Assembly (NCBI GenBank): GCA_902542235.1
Contig: CACBTT010000001.1
Location: forward strand, 34,058-98,057
From: an uncultured Pelagibacteraceae bacterium
GTDB taxonomy: Bacteria; Pseudomonadota; Alphaproteobacteria; Pelagibacterales; Pelagibacteraceae
DNA: 64,000 nucleotides
Direction: 5' to 3'
Shown here: piece by piece, positions 54,379 to 62,326 of the stretch
Position numbering within the stretch: position 1 is the stretch's first letter
Layout of the letters: each line of letters begins with the position of its first letter
Notes under the pieces: model-generated
Told to the model about the DNA's origin: nothing
The model's database searches: none
Seen by the model: only the letters and a program-made list of their open reading frames with translations
Program-made: the position numbers and the translations under genes

Positions 54379-55866
54379 TTAGTCAACTTTAACTTTATGC
54401 CACTGTATAGAAAAGTGGTCTACAGCATCAAGGTTTTTAACTTTTGATGAAGTAACTACAAGTCTAGATACGTGGTATGGGATCATTGTTCCACTTTGTT
54501 CCCATAAAGTCATTTGAGCATTTTGATATGCTTTTTTTCTTTTATTGAAATCCAACTCACTTCTAGCGTCAGCTAAATTTTTATCAAAGTCAGCATTTTT
54601 GAAATAAGACTCATTCCATTTTGCTCCACTATGATATGCTTCATGCAAGATTGTGTCTGCTGGTCTTTGGTTCCAACGTGTCATTGAAACTGGCTTTTTC
54701 ATCCAAACTTCATTCCAATAACCTTTAGATGGTACCATCTCAATATTAACTTTAATTCCTGCTTTTGCAACTTGTTGCTGAACAACTTCTGCAATTGTAG
54801 GCCAAGTTGGTTCTAAAGTTGCTGGGTAAACAGTCAATTCAATTCCATTTGGAAATCCTGCTTCTCTTAGTAAATTTTTTGCTTTACTAATATTTTGAGG
54901 ACAATCCATTTGTAAACGATATTGATCAGATGGCATTACGGGAGTATCACAAGATACAGTTGCTGCTCCACCCATCACTAGGTCTACAAGTTCTTGTCTA
55001 TCAACTGCTAACCTAAAAGCTTTTCTCACTTTAGGATTATCAAATGGAGCAGTATCAGTTCTCATAACCACACCTCTCCAGTTTCCAGTTGGAATTACAG
55101 TTGTTGTAAATTTAGAATTACTGTCAAATATCTTTTTTTGATTGAAAGGTACATATCTATTCATATCAATTTGACCAGTTAAAAGAGCTTGAATTCTTGC
55201 TTGAGCATCTGGGATCGCAATGACATGAACTTCTGCAACTCCTGGTGCACCTTCCCAATATTCTGGGTTAGCTTTAAGAATTGTAGTTCCTTCTGGATCA
55301 AATTTATCAACCATGAATGGTCCAGTACCAACTCCAGTTTGTCCTATAGTATCTCCTGATCCTTCAGGTATCATTCTTAATCTGTAGTCAGTTAATAATA
55401 ACGGAAAGTCAGCAAATGAAGTTGATAACTTCATTTTAACTGTATGCTGATCAACTACTTCAATATCTTCAACTACATTTAAACTTTTTCTAACTGGAGA
55501 TCCGATATCAGGATCTTTAGCTCTCATCAGAGAATATTTAACATCTGGAGCATCAAAAGCTGATCCATCATGGAAATATATTCCTTTTCTTAAATTAAAT
55601 GTCCATTCAGTTGCATCAGAATTAGCACTCCAATCTGTTGACAGTGAAGGTGATGGAACACCGTTCATATCAGGTCTTACTAATCTATTTTGTGTTTTGA
55701 TGACAACTTGAAATAAACGCCCTTTTGTTATGGCATCTAAGTTAGTATCTTTTCCAAATCCAAGATCATGTGATACTTTAAATACTCCACTTGATGCATT
55801 GGCAATAGAAAAAGATAATATCAGTGACATAAAAGTCGCTGAAAAAACTTTAAGTATGTATTTCAT
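54379..55866 (-). CDS. Peptide/opine ABC substrate-binding protein (DppA type)
   Basis: The 495-residue protein has a signal peptide (MKYILKVFSATFMSLILSFSIANA). The family-5 solute-binding fold follows, with WTFNLRKGIYFHDGSAFDAPDVKYSL, TGPFMVDKFDPEGTTIL and VRKAFRLAVDRQELVDLV. Family members bind peptides, opines, nickel complexes and other ligands. It has a strong ribosome site (AAGAGGGAACTT before ATG). It is divergent from the GcvT-peptidase-hydroxyacid operon across 141 bases, so its ligand may be the substrate of that operon. Confidence 0.92.
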   Translation of the reverse strand: MKYILKVFSATFMSLILSFSIANASSGVFKVSHDLGFGKDTNLDAITKGRLFQVVIKTQNRLVRPDMNGVPSPSLSTDWSANSDATEWTFNLRKGIYFHDGSAFDAPDVKYSLMRAKDPDIGSPVRKSLNVVEDIEVVDQHTVKMKLSTSFADFPLLLTDYRLRMIPEGSGDTIGQTGVGTGPFMVDKFDPEGTTILKANPEYWEGAPGVAEVHVIAIPDAQARIQALLTGQIDMNRYVPFNQKKIFDSNSKFTTTVIPTGNWRGVVMRTDTAPFDNPKVRKAFRLAVDRQELVDLVMGGAATVSCDTPVMPSDQYRLQMDCPQNISKAKNLLREAGFPNGIELTVYPATLEPTWPTIAEVVQQQVAKAGIKVNIEMVPSKGYWNEVWMKKPVSMTRWNQRPADTILHEAYHSGAKWNESYFKNADFDKNLADARSELDFNKRKKAYQNAQMTLWEQSGTMIPYHVSRLVVTSSKVKNLDAVDHFSIQWHKVKVD

Positions 55867-56007
55867 AAGTTCCCTCTTTTTCTTTCGTTGTTTAAATAAT
55901 CAAAAAGATAACAATTCCAGAACTAGATAACAACATGCAAAATGTAGTGATTCATCTACTAATTGAATAGATATTTTAATTAATATACACTTTTTCTAAA
56001 TTTATAA
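55867..56007. promoter_or_regulatory. Divergent regulatory region, dppA-like / catabolic operon
   Basis: This 141-base spacer separates two divergent operons and should hold both promoters. It contains the dppA-like ribosome site and an imperfect inverted repeat (GTAGTGATTCATCTAC). I see no riboswitch-like fold and no clear Shine-Dalgarno before the ATG at 56008. Evidence is positional. Confidence 0.45.
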
Positions 56008-57231
56008 ATGCAAAACGAATTAAACAAAGTCAGATTTTCTGTAAAACCTTTAAAATCCAATGATAATAAAGTTGTTGAGCTTGCACGGACTGTCGGGATA
56101 CATCCTCTAGCGTATCAAGAACTTCCCTATGATCCTGAGTATTCATTTTATGCAGGAAGATTAAATCCAGAAGTACTTTCAAACGCTACTGCTGATGAAA
56201 TGTATTGGAAAGTAAGACAAGAGGTAATTTTTCGTCATACTGGTGAACATCCATATGAAATATCTGGTCCTGATGCAGAAAAACTTTTACAAAAAATATT
56301 CACAAGAGATATCTCAAATGTAAAAGTAGGAAGATGCTCATACCAATTTGCTTGTTACAATGATGGAGGCATGCTGACAGATGGAGTTTTGCTAAAACTT
56401 GAAGAAAATAAATTTTGGTTTGTTCAAGCTGATGGTGATCTTTTTTCATGGTATAAAGCTCACACTGATAATCTTAATGTAAAAATTTCTGACCCAGACG
56501 TTTGGGTAAGTCAAATTCAGGGACCAAAATCTATGGATCTTTTAAAAGTTTTAAGTAAAGAAACTTTTCCTGATACTTGGAAATATTTTGATTGGAAAGA
56601 AATTACTATACTTAATGAAAAAGTGATCATAAGTAGATCAGGATTTAGTAATGAACTTGGTTGGGAAATTTATTTTAGAAAAAATAATAATACTGAAAAA
56701 ATTGGGGATTATATTCTTGAAGAAGGAAAAAAAATGGGAATGATACTCACAGGTACCCCTGGTTTTAGATGTAAAAGAATAGAATCTGGATTATTATCAG
56801 CTGGGCAAGACTTTAATCATAAAACAAATCCATATGATGTTGGTTTAGGTAAATATGTCGATTTAAAAAAAAATTATTTTATTGGAAAAGCGGCATTGAT
56901 GACTGCTGATAAAGAAAAAAGATGTTGGGGAATACGGGTAGAAAATGGAACAGGTTTAAAAGGAACTTACATAAAATTCAATAATGAAATAATTGGAAAA
57001 ATTACATCAAGTACTTGGTCGCCTTTTCAAAAATGTGGTGTTGGAATAGTTTTAATGAATTCTACAAAACATAAACCTGGATTAATAGTGGATGTTAATT
57101 GCAGTGATAATAAAATTCATAAAGGTGAAATATGCACCTTGCCAATGTATGACTTTAAAAATGAAATTGTAAGAGGTTTAAAAATAGATATTCCAACAGG
57201 TCCTTCTCCGTGGTCAGGAATAAAAAAATAA
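56008..57231 (+). CDS. GcvT-fold (aminomethyltransferase family) THF-dependent demethylase-like protein
   Basis: The 407-residue protein belongs to the GcvT/DmdA superfamily: GEHPYEISGPDAEKLLQKIFTRDIS, YNDGGMLTDGVLLKL, VSQIQGPKSMDLLKVL, ISRSGFSNELGWEIYF and a C-terminal barrel (WSPFQKCGVGIVLM). Such enzymes move a methyl or methylene group from N-, S- or glycine-bound donors to tetrahydrofolate. It lacks close resemblance to the glycine-cleavage T protein and shares the operon with a DmdA-like paralogue. It is the first gene of the operon that diverges from dppA. The substrate is unknown; a methylated amine or sulfonium is likely. Confidence 0.8.
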   Translation: MQNELNKVRFSVKPLKSNDNKVVELARTVGIHPLAYQELPYDPEYSFYAGRLNPEVLSNATADEMYWKVRQEVIFRHTGEHPYEISGPDAEKLLQKIFTRDISNVKVGRCSYQFACYNDGGMLTDGVLLKLEENKFWFVQADGDLFSWYKAHTDNLNVKISDPDVWVSQIQGPKSMDLLKVLSKETFPDTWKYFDWKEITILNEKVIISRSGFSNELGWEIYFRKNNNTEKIGDYILEEGKKMGMILTGTPGFRCKRIESGLLSAGQDFNHKTNPYDVGLGKYVDLKKNYFIGKAALMTADKEKRCWGIRVENGTGLKGTYIKFNNEIIGKITSSTWSPFQKCGVGIVLMNSTKHKPGLIVDVNCSDNKIHKGEICTLPMYDFKNEIVRGLKIDIPTGPSPWSGIKK

Positions 57232-57905
57232 TAATAGCAATTGGTGGTGGTGGATTTACACATTCTTCTGATGAAGACTTGGATGAATATGTTATAAATC
57301 AAGTTAATAAATCAAATATCAATATCGGTTTTTTACCTACGGCTAGCAATGATAATCAAGAAAAGACTGATCTTTTTTATAAAAGATTTAAATCACAAAA
57401 ATTTAAATTATCTCATTTTAATCTCTGTTCAAGTGTGGAAGGTTTTAATGAATGGATGTTAAATAAAGATATAATTTATGTAGGGGGTGGCAATACATCT
57501 GAAATGATTAATATTTGGAAGAGACATGATCTTATCAAAGTATTTAAAGATGCATATGAAAAAGGAATAATTCTGAGTGGAATAAGTGCAGGTGCTGTCT
57601 GTTGGTTTGATTGGATATTGTCAGACTCAGTCAATGAAGAGCTAAGTCCGTTAAAAGGAATAAATTTTTTAGATGGGAGTTGCACACCGCATTCTTCTGA
57701 TAATAATCGACTTCGACAATTTATTTCAGAAATTCAAGATGGAAATTTGCCAGATGGAATAGCTATTGATGATGGTGTAGCTGTGCTTTTTATTGACGGA
57801 GTTCCTTCAGAGGTTTATTCTTCAAGAATTAATCATGACGCTTATTATGTGACTAGACATGATAAGATAAGTTTAAAAACATATATAAAAAATTTAAATG
57901 GATAA
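57210..57905 (+). CDS. Peptidase-E/cyanophycinase-like (S51) protein
   Basis: The 231-residue protein starts at GTG and overlaps the GcvT-like gene by 22 bases. It shows the S51 fold: IIIAIGGGGFTHSS, IIYVGGGNTSEMINIWKR and the nucleophile elbow SGISAGAVCWF (serine near residue 124). Peptidase E cleaves Asp-Xaa dipeptides; cyanophycinase cleaves Asp-Arg units. In this operon it may hydrolyse an amide or isopeptide in the imported compound. It overlaps the FMN-enzyme gene by 8 bases, confirming a tight operon. Exact substrate is unknown. Confidence 0.8.
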   Translation: MVRNKKIIIAIGGGGFTHSSDEDLDEYVINQVNKSNINIGFLPTASNDNQEKTDLFYKRFKSQKFKLSHFNLCSSVEGFNEWMLNKDIIYVGGGNTSEMINIWKRHDLIKVFKDAYEKGIILSGISAGAVCWFDWILSDSVNEELSPLKGINFLDGSCTPHSSDNNRLRQFISEIQDGNLPDGIAIDDGVAVLFIDGVPSEVYSSRINHDAYYVTRHDKISLKTYIKNLNG

Positions 57906-59058
57906 CATTAAAGCGAGTAATAAAATTTTTAGCATTGAAGACGCAAAAAAACTATCGAAGAAAAGATTACCAAAGCTAGTTTATGATTTTATTGATGGCG
58001 CATCAGGAGATGAAAAATTATCAGAAATTAATAGTCTTGCTTTAGATCAAATACGTCTTGAGCCAAGAGTTCTAAGGAATGTAGAGGAAAGAAAACTAAA
58101 AAAAAATATTCTTGGATTTAACTATGACTATCCTTTCGGATTTGCCCCAATGGGTATGACAAATCTTTCATGGCCAGGTGCAGATTCTATGTTGGCAAAA
58201 GAGAGTGCAAGAAATAACATACCAACCTGTGTATCGATGGCGTCAACAACAACCTTAGAAAAAATGTATGAGCTTTCTGAAGGTCATTCATGGCTTCAAC
58301 TTTATATTTTTCAAGATGAAGATTTTGTAATGGAATTACTAGATAGAGCAGAAAAAACTGGCTATGAAGTTGCTATACTTACTGTTGATGTTCCAGTTTT
58401 ATCAAGAAGAACTAGAGATGATAAAAATGGATTTTCATATCCATTTAAAATAGGACCTAAACAATTTTTTGATTTTGCAACTCATCCTATTTGGTCAATA
58501 TCTACATTGCTTAGTGGTATACCAAAGCCAATGAATTATGAGACTTCAAAAAGTGGTAAAGGTATTTTTAAAAGAAAAGAAAGTAGAGGAAAAACAGATT
58601 GGGAAACGTTAAAAAGAGTAAGAAATAAATGGAAAGGCAAATTAATTGTAAAAGGTGTTATGTCATCAGATGATGCAGTTAAAATTAAAGAAATGGGCGC
58701 TGATGCTATCCAAGTTTCAAATCATGGAGGTAGACAATTAGATAGTGCCTCAGCAGCAATAAATATTTTACCTTTTATTAGGGAAGCAGTAGGGAATAAT
58801 TTTCCAATTATATTTGATAGTGGAATAAGAAGTGGGAGCGATATTGTAAGATCATTAGCTTTAGGAGCAGATTTTTCAATGATTGGAAGGCCTGTAATGT
58901 ATGCAATGGGAGCTGATGGAGCTAGCGGGCTAAGAAGAATTGTAGATATAATTAAAGAAGAAACTAGCACAACGCTAGGTTTGGTTGGATTAAATGATAT
59001 TAATGAAGTTTCTTCTGATATAATTGAACAGAAACTATTTATGAATACAACTTACTAA
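57898..59058 (+). CDS. FMN-dependent alpha-hydroxyacid dehydrogenase/oxidase
   Basis: The 386-residue enzyme is of the lactate dehydrogenase/glycolate oxidase type. It has PFGFAPMGMTNLSWPGAD, VSMASTTTLEKMYE, LTVDVPVLSRRTRDD and the catalytic IQVSNHGGRQLDSA (His, Gly, Gly, Arg). These enzymes oxidise an alpha-hydroxy acid to the 2-oxo acid with FMN. The gene overlaps the peptidase-like gene and is followed 1 base later by a ThDP enzyme that could act on the 2-oxo acid. Lactate itself is possible, but the operon suggests a special substrate. Confidence 0.88.
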   Translation: MDNIKASNKIFSIEDAKKLSKKRLPKLVYDFIDGASGDEKLSEINSLALDQIRLEPRVLRNVEERKLKKNILGFNYDYPFGFAPMGMTNLSWPGADSMLAKESARNNIPTCVSMASTTTLEKMYELSEGHSWLQLYIFQDEDFVMELLDRAEKTGYEVAILTVDVPVLSRRTRDDKNGFSYPFKIGPKQFFDFATHPIWSISTLLSGIPKPMNYETSKSGKGIFKRKESRGKTDWETLKRVRNKWKGKLIVKGVMSSDDAVKIKEMGADAIQVSNHGGRQLDSASAAINILPFIREAVGNNFPIIFDSGIRSGSDIVRSLALGADFSMIGRPVMYAMGADGASGLRRIVDIIKEETSTTLGLVGLNDINEVSSDIIEQKLFMNTTY

Positions 59059-59059
59059 T

Positions 59060-60799
59060 ATGGAAAAAAAAATAAGAGGTGGAGCATTAATTGCAAGAGC
59101 ATTAAAAGATAAAGGTATTAATAAAGTTTTTACTCTATCTGGTGGATTTTGTAATCCTGCAATTGAAGGTTTCATGGAGTGTCAAATTGATGTAGTTAAT
59201 TGTCCTCATGAACAAATAGCTGGACACTTAGCAGATGGACACACAAGAATTACAAGAAAGCCATCTGTATGCTTGGTAGGGCCAGAAGGTTTTACGAATG
59301 CAGTACCATCAATGATGGAAGCATGGGGAGAAAGAACGCCAATAATTTATATAACCGGATCAAGTAGTTTAAAAAGACAAGGGTCAGGTGGATTTAAAGA
59401 AATTGATGATGTTTCAATAGCTGCTCCTCTTACAAAATATAGTGCAAGCATTACAGATGGAACAAGAATTAGAGAATTTGTTGATAAAGCTTACAGAATT
59501 GCAACGAATGGGTATCCTGGAGCTGTTCATCTAAGTTTACCAGTAGATATAATGTTTTCTTCATTTGAAGAAAATGTTGGACTGGAAGAAAGACCATTTT
59601 CACATAAAGCAAAGCCAGTTGCTAAGGCATGGCCAGATCCAAATGCTCTATCAAAAATACTTGAGTTAGCATGTAATGCAAAAAAACCTGTCATAATTGG
59701 AGGACATGGTGTTTGGTGGTCAAACTCAGAAAAAAATTTAGAAAATGCGGGTGAAAGTTTAAATATTCCAGTTTTTAATGTGCCTTACCATCAAAAACTT
59801 TTAGGAGAAGAGGCAAATGCATATATGGGTTTAGCAGATATTCACCAATATCCACCATCGGAATTTGCATTACAAAATTCAGACTTAGTTTTGATGATTG
59901 GTGCAAGATTAGATAACCAAATGAATTTTGGTAACCCTCCTTTCATTCCAAAAACAACAACTTTAGTTTGTATTAACGGTTCCCATGAAGAAATTGAGTT
60001 TAATAGAGCAGCTGATCATAACCTTTTATGTGATCCAGGAGTATTTTTGGATACTCTATGTAATTTAAAGAAAAATAATAAATGGAATTTAGGAAATAGT
60101 TGGTTTCAAGATAATAAAAATAAAAAGAAAGATTGGGTAGATAAATCTTTAAATGAATTAAAGATTGAAGCTGATAAAGCAAAAAAAAATGGTGGAAAAA
60201 TTCATCCACTGCAATTAGCGTTGGACGTTCAAGACGTAATGGATGAGAAAGATTGGCTAGTAATTGATGGAGGAAATACTCATTTCTGGTCAGAGATAGC
60301 AATAAATTTAGCAGGAGCTCAAGGAAAAAAATTAGGTGGAATTTTACATCCAGGCACATTTAGTATGCTGGGTGTTGGTGTGTCATTTGCATTATCTGCA
60401 AAAAACAATAACCCTAAATCGAATGTAATTTTAATTAGTGGAGATGGTGCATTTTTATCTGGAGGCATGTCTATAGAAACTGCATTTTTTGAAAAGAAAC
60501 CAATCGTTGTTGTTATTGACAATAATGGTGGCTTAGCATCAATTGGGCAACAACAAGAAAGATTATTTGAAAGCGGAAAAAGAGTTGCAACAGACTTTAG
60601 AGATATACCTTTCCACAGTATATTTGAGGGCTTTGGGGGTCATGGAGAATTAGTAACGAAAAGAGAAGAATTGGGTCCAGCACTAAAAAGAGCTATTGCA
60701 AGTGGTAGAACTGCTTGCGTAAATGTAAAAGCTAAACCTGTATTAAGTCCAATTGTTGCTGCTGTGGCAAGCAAGAGAGAGAAATCATCAATAGAGTAA
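59060..60799 (+). CDS. ThDP-dependent enzyme (acetolactate-synthase / 2-hydroxyacyl-CoA-lyase / oxo-acid decarboxylase superfamily)
   Basis: The 579-residue protein has the N-terminal pyrimidine-binding domain with the activating glutamate (NCPHEQIAGHLADGHTRITR, about residue 53). A middle domain follows (KPVIIGGHGVWWSN), then the diphosphate-binding motif GDGAFLSGGMSIETAFFEKK...NNG (about residues 460-495). It is in the POX/ALS group, but lacks features that would fix it as acetolactate synthase, and no small subunit lies nearby. Decarboxylation or C-C cleavage of a 2-oxo or 2-hydroxy acid made by the preceding enzyme is the obvious guess. It is separated from its neighbours by 1 base on each side. 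Confidence 0.85.
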   Translation: MEKKIRGGALIARALKDKGINKVFTLSGGFCNPAIEGFMECQIDVVNCPHEQIAGHLADGHTRITRKPSVCLVGPEGFTNAVPSMMEAWGERTPIIYITGSSSLKRQGSGGFKEIDDVSIAAPLTKYSASITDGTRIREFVDKAYRIATNGYPGAVHLSLPVDIMFSSFEENVGLEERPFSHKAKPVAKAWPDPNALSKILELACNAKKPVIIGGHGVWWSNSEKNLENAGESLNIPVFNVPYHQKLLGEEANAYMGLADIHQYPPSEFALQNSDLVLMIGARLDNQMNFGNPPFIPKTTTLVCINGSHEEIEFNRAADHNLLCDPGVFLDTLCNLKKNNKWNLGNSWFQDNKNKKKDWVDKSLNELKIEADKAKKNGGKIHPLQLALDVQDVMDEKDWLVIDGGNTHFWSEIAINLAGAQGKKLGGILHPGTFSMLGVGVSFALSAKNNNPKSNVILISGDGAFLSGGMSIETAFFEKKPIVVVIDNNGGLASIGQQQERLFESGKRVATDFRDIPFHSIFEGFGGHGELVTKREELGPALKRAIASGRTACVNVKAKPVLSPIVAAVASKREKSSIE

Positions 60800-60800
60800 T

Positions 60801-61136
60801 ATGGCAAAATTTAGCTCACATTTATTGAATGGTTCTGATGGGACTCATGCAAGTAATGTCAAAGTAAAGATTTATCAAATACAATCCTCAAAATTAAAAA
60901 AGCTTTTTTTGAATACAAAGACTGATGGAAATGGTAGGATTAATCACCAATTCAATCTTAGCAAAAAAGATTGTAAATGGGATTATGAAATGATTTGTGA
61001 TATTAAAAGATACTTTAAAAAGAAAAAAATTGTGGGTGAAATAGTCATAAAATTTAAAATGATCGATAATAAAAAAAATTATCATTTGCCAATAATAATT
61101 TCTCCTAACAGCTATACAGTATGGTGGTCTAAATAA
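60801..61136 (+). CDS. Transthyretin-like (5-hydroxyisourate-hydrolase-related) protein with altered C-terminus
   Basis: The 111-residue protein aligns over its length with HIU hydrolase: SSHLLNGSDG (His7), TKTDGNGRIN (Arg46) and NYHLPIIISPNSY (His95). The invariant C-terminal Tyr-Arg-Gly-Ser signature is replaced by VWWSK, so the classical active site is incomplete. No urate or allantoin genes lie nearby. It is probably a repurposed transthyretin-like enzyme or binding protein of this operon. It follows the ThDP gene by 1 base and precedes the DmdA-like gene by 3 bases. Confidence 0.75.
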   Translation: MAKFSSHLLNGSDGTHASNVKVKIYQIQSSKLKKLFLNTKTDGNGRINHQFNLSKKDCKWDYEMICDIKRYFKKKKIVGEIVIKFKMIDNKKNYHLPIIISPNSYTVWWSK

Positions 61137-61139
61137 TAT

Positions 61140-62303
61140 ATGACTTCGTTAATACAAAGTAAAATAAGTACTAAACTAAATATGTCTAGGAGAATAAGAA
61201 GAACTCCCTACACCAAGAAAGTTGAAGAGTGTGGTGTAACTGATTTTACCGTAGTAAATCATATGCTTTTACCAAAAAGATTTCAGAAATCTGTTGAGGA
61301 TGATTATTGGCATTTAAATGAACATGTTCAATTGTGGGATGTGTCTTGTCAAAGACAAGTTCAAATATCAGGTCCAGATGCTAGCTTATTAGTACAAAAA
61401 ATGACACCAAGATCATTAAAAAATATGGAAACAGGAAAATGTTTTTATATTCCTATGATCGATGAAAATGCTGGAATGATAAATGATCCAGTGTTGTTAA
61501 AATTAGATGATGATATGTTTTGGATTTCAATAGCAGACTCTGATGTATTGCTTTGGGCAAAAGGTATTGCTGTTGGTTTAAATCTAAATGTGAGCATAAC
61601 AGAACCAGATGTATATCCACTTGCAGTACAAGGTCCAAAGTCTGAAGATTTGATGGCATCAATATTCGGAGAAGATATTAGAAAATTAAAATTTTTTAAT
61701 TTTAGAATATTTGATTTCTTGGGAACTAAACAAGTTATTGCAAGATCTGGGTATAGCAAACAAGATGGATTTGAGATTTATTTTAAATGCTTTGAAGATT
61801 ACTTCGACAAAAATGAAATGGGAGAAAAAATTTGGGATATAATATGGAAAGCGGGGAAAGAATTTAATATTGCTCCAGGATGCCCAAATTTAATTGACAG
61901 AATAGAAGCGGGATTAATGTCTTATGGAAATGATTTCACGAAAGAAAATAATCCAATTGAGTGCAACTTAGAAAAATATTTTAATAATGAGAGCGATCAT
62001 GATTTCATTGGAAAAAATGCTTTAGAGAAGATTAAGAAACAAGGTGTAAAACAAAAATTAGGAGGAGTATTGTTTGATGGTGTGGATTGTCCTCCATGTT
62101 CAATTCCTTTTCCTATATATTCAAAAGATAAGAAATTAATTGGTAAAATTACCTCAGGGATTTATTCTCCAAAATTCAAAAAAAATATTGGTTTATCAAT
62201 GATTTTAAATGAATTTTGTAAAATAGGGTCAGAAGTTTTAGTGCACACTCCAGATAATAAATTAAGAAAAGGAATTGTGTCCTCTTTACCATTTTCAAAA
62301 TAA
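61140..62303 (+). CDS. dmdA: DmdA-like THF-dependent demethylase
   Basis: The 387-residue protein has features I associate with DMSP demethylase: RRIRRTPYTKKVEE near the N-terminus, VNHMLLPKRF, HVQLWDVSCQRQVQISGPDA, LAVQGPKSEDLMASIFG, VIARSGYSKQDGFEIYF and GLMSYGNDFTKENNP. DmdA transfers the S-methyl group of DMSP to THF, leaving methylmercaptopropionate. The fold is clear. However, several SAR11 GcvT/DmdA paralogues act on unknown donors, and the operon lacks dmdB/C/D, so DMSP is only one option. It overlaps no gene and is followed 23 bases later by a thiolase. Confidence 0.6.
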   Translation: MTSLIQSKISTKLNMSRRIRRTPYTKKVEECGVTDFTVVNHMLLPKRFQKSVEDDYWHLNEHVQLWDVSCQRQVQISGPDASLLVQKMTPRSLKNMETGKCFYIPMIDENAGMINDPVLLKLDDDMFWISIADSDVLLWAKGIAVGLNLNVSITEPDVYPLAVQGPKSEDLMASIFGEDIRKLKFFNFRIFDFLGTKQVIARSGYSKQDGFEIYFKCFEDYFDKNEMGEKIWDIIWKAGKEFNIAPGCPNLIDRIEAGLMSYGNDFTKENNPIECNLEKYFNNESDHDFIGKNALEKIKKQGVKQKLGGVLFDGVDCPPCSIPFPIYSKDKKLIGKITSGIYSPKFKKNIGLSMILNEFCKIGSEVLVHTPDNKLRKGIVSSLPFSK

Positions 62304-62326
62304 TAATTAGTGGGTATAAGACTTAT

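Noticed and set aside
60000-60359. 119-codon minus-strand ORF inside the ThDP enzyme gene
   Set aside because: Antisense shadow with a Leu/Phe-rich translation and no recognisable domain.
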